The position numbers and the translations under genes were made by a program. This document shows positions 39,880-52,439 of a stretch of 64,000 bases of DNA, one piece after another; positions within the stretch are counted from its first letter, which is position 1, and the number at the start of each line of letters is the position of its first letter. The stretch comes from Datura wrightii. Lineage: Eukaryota; Streptophyta; Magnoliopsida; Solanales; Solanaceae. The DNA lies in NCBI GenBank assembly GCA_035772735.1, contig JASDFA010000019.1, positions 40,013,001 to 40,077,000 on the forward strand, read 5' to 3'. Below the pieces are notes generated by a model. It ran no database searches. It was given only the letters and a program-made list of their open reading frames with translations, and was not told the origin of the DNA.

Positions 39880-41103
39880 TATATCTTCACCCAGAAAGAG
39901 TTGAATTTGCAGCAGTGTCGCCGGTTAGAACTATTGAAAGACTATGATGTGAACATTTTGTATCACCCAGGGAGAGCCAATGTGGTAGCAGACGCCCTTA
40001 GCCGTAAATCTATGGGGAGTTTGGCATACTTGCAGCCCGAGCGGCGGGAATTGGCCCGAGAATTACATCAGTTAGCCCATTTAGCTGTTCGCATAGAAGA
40101 AACAGGGGATAGCAGAGCGGTAATCCAGAACACCGCAGTATCATCATTAGTCGTGGAAGTGAAGGAACGGCAGTGTGAAGACCCTAGCCTGGTTCAGCTC
40201 AGAGACAAAGTTCAGCGAGGAGAGGTGACAGATTTTCAGGTAACCGAGGATAGAGTGTTGAGATATAAAGATCGCCTTTGTGTTCCAGACGTTGCAGGGC
40301 TTTGCCGGCAGATTATGGGTGAGGTACACTATGCCCGTTATTCTCTCCATCCAGGTTCGATAAAAATGTACCACGATGTAAAAGAAATCTACTGGTGGCC
40401 AGGAATGAAGAAGGGGATAGCAGAATTTGTAGCACGATGTCCCAATTGCCAACAGGTAAAAGCTGAACATCAGAAACCATGCGGACTGATCCAGGATATA
40501 GCTGTGCCTCTATGGAAATAGGAAGCAGTTAACATGGACTTTCTAGCAGGATTACCTCGCACCAGGCGTAGATATGATTCAATCTGGATAATTGTTGATA
40601 GGTTGACAAAATCAGCTCATTTTCTGCCAGTAAGGGCTACCTTTTCAGCCAAAGATTATGCCGAGCTGTATATTAAAGAAATAGTCAGGCTGCATGGTGT
40701 TCCATTGTCAATTATTTTCGACAGAGGGGCGTAGTTTACAGCTAGGTTTTGGCAATCGTTTCAGAGAGGCTTGGGGACGCAGGTTAACCTGAGCACAACT
40801 TTTCATCCTCAGAAAGATAGGAAGGAAGAACGTACCATTCAGACGCTTAAGGATATGTTGCGAGCATGTGTGTTAGATTCTGGAGGTAGCTGGGAAGAAC
40901 ACCTACCCCTTATTGAGTTCGCCTATAATAACAGTTATCATTCAGTAATTCAGATGACGCCTTATGAAACGTTATATGGGCGGAAGTGCATATCTCCAGC
41001 TGGTCGGTTTGAGGTAGGAGAATCAGCATTAATTGGGCCACATATTATTCATCAGTCAGAAGAGAAAGTTAAACTTATCAGGGAACGTCTGTTGACTGCT
41101 TAG
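39880..41103 (+). pseudogene. Element 4 integrase
   Basis: One frame with stops: open at 39901-40521, 40534-40734 and 40771-41103. The zinc finger is complete (HYARYSLHPG, CPNCQQVK). The catalytic core has NMDFLAGLPRTRRRYDSIW for the first Asp, FDRGA for the second (Ser to Phe before it) and KEERTIQTLKDML for the Glu. Stops: TAG 40519-40521 in place of Trp, TAG 40732-40734 and TAG 41101-41103 in place of Gln. Confidence 0.9.
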
Positions 41104-41577
41104 AGCCGCCAGAAATCTTATGCTGATGTGCGGCGCAGAAACCTAGAATTTAATGTGGGTGACTAGGTATTCCTGAAAGTTTCACCAATGAAGGGTATGA
41201 TGAGATTTGGCAAGAAAATCAAGCTTAGCCCGAGGTTTGTTGGGCCTTATCAGATCCGTCGAAGGATAGGCTAGGTGGCATATGAATTGGATTTACCTCT
41301 AGAGTTAGAATCTGTCCACCCAGTTTTCCACGTATCAATGCTGAGAAAGTGCATAGGAGATCCCTCCAGAATTGTCCCAGTCCAAGATGTTCAGGTTACA
41401 GAAGAGTTAGCCTATGAAGAAGTTCCAATAGCCATACTAGACCGGCAGATCTGTAGACTAAGAACTAAAGATGTTGCTTCTGCCAAGGTGTTGTGGCATA
41501 ATAGGAACCGTGAGGAGATGACTTGGGAAGCATAAAATGATATGAACGTCAGATATCCTCAGTTATTCCAGACTTAG
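41104..41577 (+). pseudogene. Element 4 integrase C-terminus and chromodomain
   Basis: It continues the same frame with KVSPMKG, then TAGs near 41164 and 41270, and an open part from 41275 with HPVFHVSMLRKCIGDPS and the chromodomain-like VLWHNRNREEMTWEA. A TAA follows at 41533-41535. The end, PQLFQT, matches the element 1 terminus PHLFQA. Confidence 0.88.
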
Positions 41578-41841
41578 TCATGTTATGCAGCCAGAGGTAT
41601 GTTGTTACTGTTGTTTCATGAGTTGTTTTATATTCATGTAAGTGTGGAGTAGCTGACTCTAGTTTATTGTGAAATGAACACTATAGTATCGTGTGGATAA
41701 CCTGTATTGGACTTTTCTACATTTCAGGATTTTCAGATAGTCCATATTACAGGGGAGACTCTACCGAAATTTCTCCAGAATAAATAGTGGCAAGCTAAGA
41801 TTCTTGCAAGCAGAAGGTAACATTCGAGGACGAATGTTCTT

Positions 41842-41854
41842 AAGGGGGGGAGGA
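41842..41854 (+). other. Polypurine tract, element 4
   Basis: AAGGGGGGGAGGA, directly before the 3' LTR start at 41855. Confidence 0.9.
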
Positions 41855-44106
41855 TGTTGCACCCCGTAAGTTTCTAGCATTTAGTCGACCTATTCGCATG
41901 TTGGTTGAGAGTTTTAGAATGCCATACGTGCGAGAAAAGGGCCTGGGGAAAGGCCGAACGAGTGCCAAGTTGGAATTTCGCAAGAGGAGTTCGAACCGCG
42001 CTGCCCAAAGGGGCAAAGTGGCACGGAGCTGGAACATCCGCGTTAGCCAACGTGGCACGGAGCCAAAACAGCGCATTGGCCAGTGTGCCACGTTGCCATG
42101 TATTTTACTGCAAGTATATATAGGCCTCACCCTTAGATTAATATCATTCTCCATATATACCATGCGATCAGTAGATATAGGGACGAAGAGAACATATAAA
42201 TTTCTTCCGATTACGCTGTCAAACACCGTCCAAACTCATATTAACTTCGGGTATCGAAGTATAAAGCTACAGGGAGCATTCCTACGGAGTTGTTTCGCGA
42301 GAATCGCCCGGCGAAACGGCGACCTGCAGAGTCAAAGTGATTGGAATTTCTCCAAACTAGTGTTAATACACTCCCGGCATTAAAGTAAGTATATCTCCCT
42401 TCTATACTCCCGATAAATTGCGAGTTTTCAATCGTTCTTTGATAAGTCGAAGAATAGGCAGTAAATATATTCATAAGTATAGTTTCTCTCCAAAATAATA
42501 GTAGAATTAATTCTATTCCTTCGTGAATATGAATAAAGTTGGAAGAATAGTTGAATACTAGTCGAACCTCGCCAGTTAATTAGTAAACCAGCAGTCGAGG
42601 TATGTAAAGCCAATTTCTTTCGGCAAGTTAGATATCCCAGTATAGTAAAACAGTATATTCCAGTAGAGTATTCCAGGAACAGTATAGCGTACTCAGTATA
42701 AAATTTAGTAAAGCACGTCAGAAATATTATATCGCGTTTAGCATGAAACTTAGGAAAATAGCATAAGTCCCAGTAGATTATTTCAGAAATGTTATAACCG
42801 CATGTCATAGATTATATTATTATTATCAAATTCAGTATGTATTATATGCAGTCATTGCTATCAGTTGAGACTTGATTGTATTGTTTTGGGCTGGATTACC
42901 TAGCTTCTGTGACCGCCCTAGGGTTAAATAGCTGTATCGACTAGTCCGCCAGAGGGCAAAGATACATCGCTCTACGAAGTGGAATGCCATCCGCTAGGGA
43001 CGAAGATTGGATGCCAGTTTCCCCATATTTTGCCTTGGTCGGCTTTTATACACCCTAGTCGAGCACTTGCACCTGGGGTGTTGATTTCAAGAGTCCTGCG
43101 GACTCAGGTACAGTTATAGTCAGGGGCTTAGCGGGCCCAAGTGCATACTCAGGGAACCGGCAGGATGCTTATAGTTACTAGGGTAGATGGGATGACCCGA
43201 GGTAGGGGTATAGATTGTGCGATGATTGTACCTTCCGGCTTATGGGGGCCAGGTAAGGTTCATGTATGCTATGTTATGTTATGTTATGCTAGATATAGAT
43301 AGATAGACAGTAGAATGCCACGTTACCAGATACGTCTCCAACTCCTTTCAGTGTGGTTAAGGACAGTCTTGAATTCACATTTCCAGTCAGTTACAGTCTG
43401 TTTCCTTATTACTTTAGTTCTATCAGTTTTATTGTTTACATTCAGTACTTTTATTTGTTGCTTTGCATACTCAGTACCAGCAGTACTGACGCCCGTTTGG
43501 GGTGCTGCATTAATTTCCTGTAGGTACTCATAGATGAGGAGCAGATCCCTCGTAGTTCCAGCCAGTGTACAGCGCCTTCAGCTCCTTTCATCCAGAGCTC
43601 CAAAGACAAAGTTTGACTTCCTTTTATTTGTATAATATGGGTAGGTTGGGGCCCTGTCCCAACCATCTTGCTATTCTTAGAGGCTTGAAGATTGTATATA
43701 TTCCCTGTGGTTAGCTATGTAGGTCGTGTGGGGCTATTTGTGTGTTTTAGTTGTATGCAGCGGCCGTGTAGGGCCTTATTCAGTTTGTAGTGGTGACCTT
43801 GTCGGTCACATAGTAGCTTGGTACTTGTTTTCATTTCTCAGATGAACTAGTAAGCATGGTGGCCTTGTCAGCCCGCATTGGTTCCCGCATGTTCAGTTGT
43901 TCTGGTTAGCTGTTATTTTCCTATAGGTGGCTATAGGTCCTTTCAGCTGGAGGCTGTATTTACAGCCGTTATATAGCCCATCATTTTCTTGACTCCAGAA
44001 TTAGAGCTAGCCTGGCACCAGAAGTGCTTAGGCTCTATTAATCCAGTAGTCTAGGTCTTAGTAGGGCACCAGGTGCCAGTCATGCCTCCCCAAGCGGGGC
44101 GTGACA
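41855..44106 (+). repeat. Element 4 3' LTR
   Basis: 2252 bases, TGTTGCACCCC to GGGGCGTGACA. It has a TATA box at 42115-42122, palindromic words upstream (GTGGCACGGAG at 42018-42028 and again at 42052, GTGCCAC at 42085-42091), the GTAC hairpin at 43472-43488 and the GGCTGTATTTACAGCC palindrome at 43952-43967. Confidence 0.93.
42115..42122 (+). promoter_or_regulatory. TATA box, element 4 3' LTR
   Basis: TATATATA, about 260 bases into the LTR, just downstream of the GTGGCAC/GTGCCAC inverted words. Confidence 0.72.
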
Positions 44107-44262
44107 AGATGAAACCCCAGAATCTAACCACGACTCACCCAATGACCCGTGACGTCAACCCACAACTTTTACAATAAGTCATTCTAAGGTATTTTTGTAG
44201 ATTTTTCTGTTGAATCTACTACAAGTCTAGGGCTTGATCGCAGGGACTTTTGGGGTGTTACA
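44107..44262 (-). repeat. Element 5 3' LTR remnant
   Basis: It matches 51560-51715 of the 5' LTR and ends GGGGTGTTACA. The rest of this LTR is missing: it was separated by element 4 and then lost together with the left part of element 4's own 5' LTR. Confidence 0.88.
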
Positions 44263-44364
44263 TTATCTTCCACTTGGGAACATTCATCCTCAAACATAGA
44301 CTAAGCATATTGAAAAGCTGGGGAAAGAATTGCAATTTCAAAACTAAACAACTGTAGTTGAAAA

Positions 44365-44940
44365 CTAGCAGAGTGATTGACTCCGAACTGATATACATGA
44401 CTGAACTGAATTCATGAAACATACATACATGCTATGATTTGAAATAAACTTAGAGACATGAACTTGACATGAAACTGAATAGAGTATTAAGGAGGAAATT
44501 GGTACCTCATGCGGGAATTGAGTGAAAGTGAAATGATGCGGGTATCTAGCCATCACATCTGCTTTGCCTTCCCAGGGATCTCCTTCAACAAGATGATTCC
44601 TCCATAAAACCTTCACTAAATCTACTTTCTTCTTCCTCAATTTTTGAACTTGATGATCAAGGATCTCAACCAGAACCTCCTTATAGGTAAGGCTATTTTT
44701 CACACCTATGTTCTCTACTAGAAAAACTAAGGCTAGGTCACCGATGCACTTGCTTAACAGAGATACATGGAAAATTGGATGCACCGAAGCTAACTCCTCT
44801 GGTAGCTCCAACTCATATGCCACCTTGCTAACTCGCCTCAAAATCCTATGAGGACAAACATATTGGGGGCTAAGTTTCCCTTTCTTTCCGAATCTCATTA
44901 CTCCATTCATGGGAGAAACCTTTAGAAATACCTAATCATC
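44365..44940 (-). pseudogene. Element 5 integrase C-terminus and chromodomain
   Basis: It begins NGVMRFGKKGKLSPQYV and continues with HPIFHVSLLSKCIGD and a chromodomain-like VLWRNHLVEGDPWEGKAD. The frame reads on past the expected end (RYPHHFTF) into the 3' untranslated part to 44365. Confidence 0.83.
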
Positions 44941-45830
44941 GACCTCAAACTCAAGTTCTCTCCACCTCACATCCGCATAAGATTTCTGACGACTGAGCTA
45001 TTTTCAACTTTTCTCTCATAAGTTAAACCTTCTCCATAGCCTCATGAACTGAATCTGGCCATATCAAAGTAGCTTCACCTAACTCAAACCATCCAATGGG
45101 TGATCAACACCTCTGCCTGTAAAGAGAATCAAAATGGAGCCATATGAATGCTAGAGTGGTAACTGTTATTGTAGGTAAGCTCAATGAGAGGCAAGTGATC
45201 ATCACAACTACCCTTGAAATCAATCAAACACGCTCTCAAAATATCCTCAAGAGTCTTAATATTTCGCTCGGCCTGGCCATCTATTTGCGGGTGAAAAGTT
45301 GTGCTAAGCTTTACCTGAGTACCAAATCCCTTCTGAAACGATCTCCAAAACTTAGAGGTGAACTGAGTACCCCTATCTTAAATGATGGGAAAAGGAACTC
45401 CATGTAACTAAACTAACTTTTGAATGTACAATCTAGCATAATCCTTGGTAGAATCAATAGTTTTGATCGATAAGAAATAGGCTTATTTGGTCAACCTGTC
45501 CACAATAACCCATATGGAGTCATATTGTCGGTGTGTATGAGGCAAACCTGTAATTAAGTCCATATTGACTTCTTCCCACTTCCAAGTACGAATACTAATA
45601 TCCTAAAGTATACCTTTAGGTCTCTAATGCTCAGCGTCACTTATTGACAATTCAGACACTTAGCCAAACACTCTGCTATGTCCTTCTTCATGTCATTCCA
45701 CTAATAGACTTTTCATAGATCACGGTACATTTTGGTGGCACCGGGATGGATAGAATATCAAGAGCCATGAGCCTCACTCAACATCCGCTCTCTTAAGTCA
45801 TCTACAACTGGCATACACAAACTACCCTGA
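44941..45830 (-). pseudogene. Element 5 integrase, broken
   Basis: Recognisable by comparison with element 1 in several frames: the NNSYH-like segment near 45150, the core near 45280-45560 and the zinc finger near 45620-45790. Stops and shifts are frequent, and no stretch over 60 codons reads sense. Confidence 0.7.
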
Positions 45831-46089
45831 TATCGGAGTACCGCATCTCCCCCTTAGGAGAAAACCTCCACCTTATGATTCTGGACAACTTCCTTTAGCT
45901 TCTCTAGGATAGGATCCTCATCTTGCCTATATTTAACTTGCGTCACCAAGGAAGATTCTGACCTATTCTAAAAAGTCACACCACCATCTGTCGAATCTAT
46001 GAGGCAAACCCCCAAGCAAGCAAACCTATGGACATCCTTAACCAACTCCTTCTTTCCATCCTCGACATGAGACACACTCTCCATGTACA

Positions 46090-46520
46090 TCCTAGTAAAA
46101 GCATCTGCCACTACATTGGCCTTTCCTGGATGGTAAAGGACACTCATGTCATAGTCCTTGAGAAGCCCTAGCTATCTTTTCTGTGGCAAATCCAGGTCCG
46201 TCTGAGTGAACACGTACAGGAGGCTCTTATGATCCGTGAACACATCCACATGCACCCCATAAAAATAGTGTCTCCAAATCATCGAAGCAAACACTCAGCT
46301 TCCAACCCTAGGTCATGCGTCAAATAATTCTTCTCAAGAGTCTTAGGTTGTCTCGAGGCATACGCAATGATCTTACCATGTTTTATCAACACACAACCAA
46401 CACCCACTTTAGAGTCATCATAATACACAACAAAACCATCCGTACCCTCCGGTAGGGTCAATACTGGGGCTAAAGTGAGTCAAGTCTTTAACTCTTGAAA
46501 ACTCTTCTCACAAGCATTCG
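46090..46520 (-). pseudogene. Element 5 RNase H, broken
   Basis: 46279-46461 is open and holds TLPEGTDGFVVYYDDSKVGV, GKIIAYASRQPK and NYLTHDLGLE; the catalytic Glu-containing DLELA reads DLGLE. The following part to 46090 includes the decayed TDHKSL region. Confidence 0.78.
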
Positions 46521-46559
46521 TCCACTAAAATTTGACCTTCTTCTAGGTCAACTTAGTCA

Positions 46560-47330
46560 ATGATGTTGCAATGGATTAAAATCCCTCAACAAACCTCCTG
46601 TAGTAGCTAGCTAAACCCAAGAAACTCCTAATATCCATAGGACTAACTGGTCTACGTCAATTCTTCACTGCTTCTATCTTTTGAGAGTCCATTTGCACAC
46701 CTTAGCTAGACACCACATGGCCAAAAGATGCCACTGAGTTCAGCCAAAACTCGCACTTGCTGAATTTAGCAAATAGTTGGTGATCCTTAAGAGTTTTCAA
46801 CACAATTCTCAAATTAGCGGCGTGCTCTTCTTCGCTTCGAGAGTATATGAGAATATCATCTATGAAGACAATCACGAACATATCCAAATACTGTTTGAAC
46901 ACCCTATTCATTAAGTCCATAAAAGCTATAGGAGCATTTGTTAGTCCAAAAGACATAACTATGAACTCATAGTGACCATACCAAGTTTAGAAGGTTGTCT
47001 TCAGGAAGTCACTCTCCCTAACTCTGAGCTGGTGATAGACGGATCTGAGGTCTATCTTTGAAAAGCACTCAGCACCCTAAAGCTTGTCAAATAGGTCATC
47101 AATCCTAGGGAGGGGATACTTATTCTTGATTGTGACCTTGTTTAACTATCGATAATCAATTCACATTCTAAGGGAACCATCCTCTTCCAAACAAATAGAA
47201 TTGGAGCACCCCATGGGGATTTTCAAGGACTAATGAAACCCTTATCTAGGAGATATTTCAACTGTTATTTTAACTCTTTTAGCTTGGCTGGATCCATTAT
47301 ATAAGGAGGAATGGTTATAGGTTGCGTATC
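46560..47330 (-). pseudogene. Element 5 reverse transcriptase, broken
   Basis: 46702-46956 is open with SFGLTNAPIAFMDLMNRVF, the intact palm motif FIDDIL and LFAKFSKCEFWL. Upstream to 47330 the fingers (IDDLFDKL, PPYIMDPAKLKEL-like) are legible only across stops. Confidence 0.8.
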
Positions 47331-47360
47331 AGGGAGAAGGTCAATACCAAAGTCAATCTC

Positions 47361-47910
47361 CTACTCTGGAGGGACTTCTGGTAAATCATCTGAAAACACC
47401 TTCGAATACTCACATTCAATAGGAACAGAATGAAGAGTCAGGGTCTCAAACGTAGAATCCTTTACCCAAACTAGATGATACACACAGCCATTAGAGATTA
47501 TCTTCCTGGTATTGAGATAGGAAATAAAGCGACCTACAGGCACAATTGAACTACTCTTCCACTCTAGGACTAATTCACCTGAAAATCGAAACTCTACGGT
47601 ACTGATTCTATAATTAATTGAGGCATTATAACCAATCCATACCAAAAATAACATTGAAATCATTCATATCTAACTCCATTAGGTCAGCTAAGGTGATCTT
47701 CTGAAGAATCGTGACAGGGAAATTTCTGTACACTTGACAAGCTAAAACTGACTCACCGATATGAGAAAAGACTAAGAAGGGTCCTAACAGGATTTTGGGA
47801 CTGACTCTGAAACTAACAACAACATAAGGAGTCACAAAAGATAAGGTAGCCTCTGGATCTAACAATGTATACACATCAAGATGGAATACTCGTAACATAC
47901 TAGTAACCAC
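47361..47910 (-). pseudogene. Element 5 protease
   Basis: Two overlapping frames. 47626-47910 has the active-site segment LLDPEATLSFVTPYV, where the invariant Gly of D-P-G-A-T is Glu, and MDWL at its end. 47361-47663 continues with GRFISYLNTRKII and FSDDLPEVPPE, leading into the reverse transcriptase. Confidence 0.8.
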
Positions 47911-48089
47911 ATCAGGAGAGCCCTCCTGCTCCTGACGAGATGAAAGTGCATAAAACTTGTTCTGGTGTTACCCGCCACCTACACTAGAAGAGGAGTCCTA
48001 CTAAGATGGGTGAGTTGCTGGGGCTGCTGAAGTAGTAGTTAGGGCATGACCTATATTGTTACCCTGCCTAGCTAAAGGATATCCCTGCG

Positions 48090-49190
48090 CATATAACCGG
48101 GCTTTTCACACCTAAAGCAACAATCTAGACCAACCAAGCACTCGCTAGGGTGCTTCCTACCACACTTCCTACAAGTCGGATACTATGCTCCCCTAACATG
48201 CTCCTCAGTCCCCTAGAGCCTGACGCTCTACCTTTCTAATCTCCTCGGGGCTTGGATGGAACGTTGGCTGATAAGGGAGCTGGGTTTGAAGATCCTTGGT
48301 GGTTCTTAGGTCAATTCCACCACCAAACCTTAATTGAAAATGCCCATGACTCCCTATCCTGGCCCTCTTCGCCTCTCTCTTCTTCTTCTTCATCCGCTCC
48401 GTCTCTGTCTATTAGTCATATATGACCAACCGGAAGAAATCAATATCATTAATCAACATAGTGGTCCTGCACTCTTTGACCAAGGAATCTGCCCCTCCAT
48501 TTAAAAACCTATGCATGCGAGCCTTAGGATCAGCAACCATCTCCGGTGAAGATGGCTGGGTAAACTCCAAAACATACTCATGGACAATTCTATTGTTCTG
48601 CTTCAAGTTGACGAACTCCGCTTCCTTTGCCTCTCTCAACTCCCTAGGACAGAATCTATCCAAGAAAGCTATCACAAACTCATACCAACCCATGAGAACT
48701 GCTCCAACTCCTCTACTATTCTTCCACTAATAGAACCATATGTGAGCAACCCATTTCAGCTGTAGGAGGCTAAGTCTACACTCTCCTCTCCCATCACCCC
48801 CATAATTCGGGTGATCTTCGGCACCTCCTCAAGGAACTCGTACGGGTCCTCATCCACCTTTGACCAAAGAAACTTAAGTGTGTTCATCCTAAGAAAGTCT
48901 CACCCTCTCGCCACTGCTGTGTTCCCATTATGGGGATCATGGGCCACCTCCTGCTGGTTGACCTAAGCGGTCATGGCCTATGAAAACATCTGAAATTTCG
49001 CTCTGAACTCAGTATGAGTGGCCTGCTCGGGAAAGGGATCCATTGGAGAAATTGGGGCTTGTTGATGCCCATCTCTATTGCCATTGTCATGGCCATTTCC
49101 ATTGTCATTTCTCCTACCATTAACTCGGTACGGAGGCATATTTCTACAAATGTGTACATCATGATTTAGAGGAATATAGAGGTATTTCAT
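48090..49190 (-). pseudogene. Element 5 gag, broken
   Basis: 48412-48693 is the capsid-like part (FVIAFLDRFCPRELREAK, EYVLEF). A decayed zinc knuckle at about 48095-48130 reads CFRCEKPGYMRRD, where the His ligand is Tyr and the last Cys is lost. 48971-49190 holds the N-terminus with an Asn/Gly/Met-rich run. Each part is in a different frame. Confidence 0.75.
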
Positions 49191-49248
49191 CGCACGACAT
49201 AGATCATGAAAGAAGGAAAATTTCCTAAAATGTCTTTTAGCCTCTTCC

Positions 49249-49278
49249 CCATAAGTGTGGTATGCTTCACAACCATGG
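49249..49278 (-). ncRNA. Leader hairpin, element 5
   Basis: CCATGGTTGTG and CACACTTATGG pair over 11 positions (one mismatch, two G-U) around an 8-base loop, AAGCATAC, 54 bases past the primer site. Stem length and loop size match the other Del leaders; the loop differs and is one base short of the palindrome GCATGC. Confidence 0.5.
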
Positions 49279-49332
49279 AAAAGAACCTAATTAATGCGGC
49301 ATTCAGACACCCTAGGACATACCTAAACCTTG

Positions 49333-49344
49333 GCTCTGATATCA
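49333..49344 (-). other. Primer binding site, element 5, one mismatch
   Basis: TGATATCAGAGC on the minus strand, versus TGGTATCAGAGC in the others, four bases from the LTR. Confidence 0.85.
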
Positions 49345-49348
49345 AGTT

Positions 49349-51715
49349 TTTCACGACCCGAGTTGGGACTCTAATCGAGACACGGGACCTAGAACTATGA
49401 ATGGTTGTAAGCTAACCCATGGTACATACAATAGCAGGACTTAAATGCATAATTAAGTGGAAAACAACATGAACATGAATAAGTGGAAGATTGAATATCA
49501 TAATGCGTATATCAAACGATATCATTATAATGCTGAATCTTAAGTTGAACATAATAGTCTATGTCTTAAAAGCCTCTACTATGTGATAGGATGCTGGGAT
49601 AAGCCCCCAGATAACTCCAAACTAAAACTAACTGATACAACAAGCCAAAAGTGATAGATATCCTCGAATGATAAGGACCCACCCAAATCAGGGACTAGAC
49701 TAGACTGAGGTAGGAGTAAGCTATCGGCGAGACTGAGTTGGATCACCTGAACCTATATCATGGGATGATATAGCATAGAGTATGTGGTCAGCACTTAGAA
49801 TGTACTGAGTATGTAAGATAACAAAAACATGCTTAATAAAACATTAGATAAAATCATGCATATAAAATCAAAAGATCATGAGAGTGAGAACTGCATGCTA
49901 AAATCCATGTATCTAATATATACAAAATTGTAAGCTGGTTATCGTAACTGAACATAGTGACCCAAGATTTAGAAATAGAAATCATATGACTTTTCATAGT
50001 TGAAATCATAAGTAAAAGCTCATAAACTGATTATTGAGTCAAATGTGCTAATAAACATAATATCATAAGTCATGAACATAAGTATCTTAAACCATGAGAA
50101 ATAATAGGAGACTCATCATAACCGACAATCACTATATATGAGCACATGTTGATCCCACATCTTGCCCTCATGTAGGAGAGCCATCCTAAGCCTTTCCAGG
50201 GTGAAAGACGAATAAGATATGATACCACGTTGTGCCCTTGGGCAGGAGAAACACTCTTTTGAGAGGTCCCAAATATATATACCTATGTTGGCATGTAGTT
50301 TATGAGACCAGAGAACCTCGGAACCCCAAGCGTACTCGGTGATAGATATTACTCACAAAAACATGCATAATGCTCATATAATCATATACTCATAGCTTAA
50401 ATCTGAACACTGGGAGTCTTGAATCCATATCATATCATAAACTAATCTTATTAGCCTTGGGTAAATCATGAATAATATACTTAACTTGCATGGGCTTGCC
50501 TAAATTATAAAATCATGCATACTTGAAATAGACTTCTCAAGTCAAAATCATGGAATCATAAGTTGAGAGTTCATAAACATTCCTGCATACTGGATAACTC
50601 ATCATACTTGAAATCATGGACCATAAGCTTGAATTTTCATAAAGCTTGCACAATTGGGCATTTTCTAATGACTTGAAATCGTGAATTTACAATAATATTA
50701 AGTGTAAAGTCTTCATATTATACTAAAACATACATTAGAACATGAGGGAATTTGACCCATAAATATAACAGAGATAGTTTCATAGAATTGGGTTAAAACC
50801 CTAGAAATCAATACACTTGATTAAGAACTTGAATTCATAAATTCGAAAAGAATTTTAGGCATGCGATTAGAAGGAATCCCCAATTCATGGCCATACATAC
50901 CAGGGTAAACGGATTTCCAAAACTAGTCTTGAAAGCTCAAGAGAATTGGGGAAAAACTTGAGGAGAATTCTAGTTTGATTTTGGAAGAGGAATTTAACAC
51001 AATGCATACATGGGAGCCTAATGACTTGGGATAGACTAAACCCTCTTAAAACATTCATTTCATGGATCAAAACAACAACATTAAAGAATTAAGTTCTTGG
51101 AAAATTACAATAATACCCCTAGGAACACATATTAAAAATCCTGACTACCAGTCGTACCATGAGTCATACCACCTTACCACGACTCATGGTTTCCTTTGAT
51201 GGTTGGCTGGTCAAAAACTCAGATTCTCTGGATCAAACCACGAGCACTCACTACGACTCGTCCCTGTACACCATGAGTCGTCCTGTGATTCATGGTTAGT
51301 GGGCAGTCCTTGTCCCATCTATGAACTCACTACGACTCGTCCCTGTACACCACGAGTCGTCCTGTGACTCATGGTCAGTGGGCAGTCCTTGTCCCACCTC
51401 TGATCCTCCAAACTACGACTCCAAATCACAACCCGTTACAAGGACCTATGAGTCGTACTATGACTCGTCACCCCAACTTCTTCTGCAGTTATGGACCATG
51501 ACTCATAACCACGAGTCATACCCACTCACCATAACTCATGTTGTGGACTCATGGTCTAGGAAATGAAACCTCAAAATCTAACTGCGACTTACCCAATGAC
51601 CCGTGACGTCAACCCACAACTTGTACAATGAGCCGTTTTGAGGGATTTTTACAATTTTTCTACTGAATCTGCTACAAGTATAGGGCTTGATTGTAGGGAC
51701 TTTTGGAGTGTTTCA
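49349..51715 (-). repeat. Element 5 5' LTR
   Basis: About 2.37 kb; the minus strand starts TGAAACACTCC and ends at the decayed GTGAAA complemented at 49349. It has a GTAC-type hairpin at 49789-49807 and a block of ACGACTCGT/CATGAGTCGT words at 51140-51560. Confidence 0.87.
51248..51405. repeat. 79-bp tandem duplication in the element 5 LTR
   Basis: CTACGACTCGTCCCTGTACA starts at 51251 and again at 51330. Both copies end with GGGCAGTCCTTGTCCCA. Each copy contains two ACGACTCGT-like words. Confidence 0.85.
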
Positions 51716-52088
51716 CAGACAATGGGATTATATAGAAGTACGTTGTTGTCCATGTTAGCTCAGTTATTTTGTCTGAGTATTTTGACAGCCTTAATGGCCT
51801 TTGTATAGATGTCTACCTTCCGCCTTATTTGAGTTGACAATATAATGGCCTTCTCGGGCCGTATAGGATGTAATTATTATTGTGAATTGTTAGGTCTGCT
51901 GTATATCTACGTAGGTGTTAGTATTATCGACTTGTCAGTCAAGGGCGTATTTAAGCTGAGATATACTTGATTATTTTCTTGATTACACGCTACTAGTGTG
52001 TACCATAGGTGTATATATTCAGCTAAGTCTGCTCAAGGTCCAGTATGGCATCAGGTGTAAATTACGCCTCTCAGGGTGGGGCATGACA
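51716..52088 (+). repeat. LTR 3' fragment, plus orientation
   Basis: It contains the phrases GGCCTTCTCGGGCCGTATAG and CAGGGTGGGGCATGACA, as in the last 370 bases of family-1 LTRs. No primer site follows 52088, so it is a solo-LTR end. Its left part is cut by the element 5 LTR. Confidence 0.72.
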
Positions 52089-52430
52089 TTTTCTTTAAAT
52101 ACAATTATTGTAATTCCATGTTTTGGAACCTTTTTTGGGAGATTGATTGTCATCAATCTCGTGATCTCTATGCATGAGTTTTAGATAAAAACTAAAATTC
52201 TCCTCGAGAATATTCTAGGTGTCATGTTCTTGCATCTTGGCTTTTACAACTTCATAGGCTTCTTTATATTTTCTATCATCATGTTTCAGAAGCTCTTCTT
52301 TATGTTCGATACGTGCTATCTCTATCTTTAGATCTTATATTTGCCTCTTCAAAGTTTCATTTTTCTCTTTGGCCTTTTTCTGCTCCCGTTGTTAGATCTT
52401 CCAGTAAGGGGTTGGGTTTGTGCTAGGAAG
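52089..52430 (-). pseudogene. Coiled-coil coding remnant, unassigned
   Basis: Read on the minus strand with two or three stops, it gives a charged heptad-like stretch including DLKIEIARIEHKEELLKHDD and KYKEAYEVVKAKMQEHDT. This suggests a broken exon encoding a coiled coil. I do not recognise the gene. Confidence 0.35.
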
Positions 52431-52439
52431 TAATGAGTG

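Larger units (their letters stand above)
26392..44106 (+). mobile_element. Element 4: family-1-like Del element split by an Athila-like insertion
   Basis: Plus-strand Del element: truncated 5' LTR (26392-26928), primer site, leader hairpin, gag, protease, reverse transcriptase, RNase H, integrase, chromodomain, polypurine tract (41842-41854) and full 3' LTR (41855-44106). The reverse transcriptase start is interrupted at 29073-38745. Without that insertion it is about 8 kb. It has several frameshifts, many stops and damaged catalytic residues, so it is dead. Its right LTR abuts a piece of the element-5 3' LTR, so it landed inside that LTR. Confidence 0.93.
44107..51715 (-). mobile_element. 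Element 5: family-3 Del element, decayed
   Basis: Minus-strand element with a 156-bp remnant of its 3' LTR (44107-44262), an internal region with chromodomain, integrase, RNase H, reverse transcriptase, protease and gag in that plus-coordinate order, a primer site (49333-49344) and a full 5' LTR (49349-51715). All frames are broken by many stops and shifts. It is older than element 4, which landed in its 3' LTR. Confidence 0.9.
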
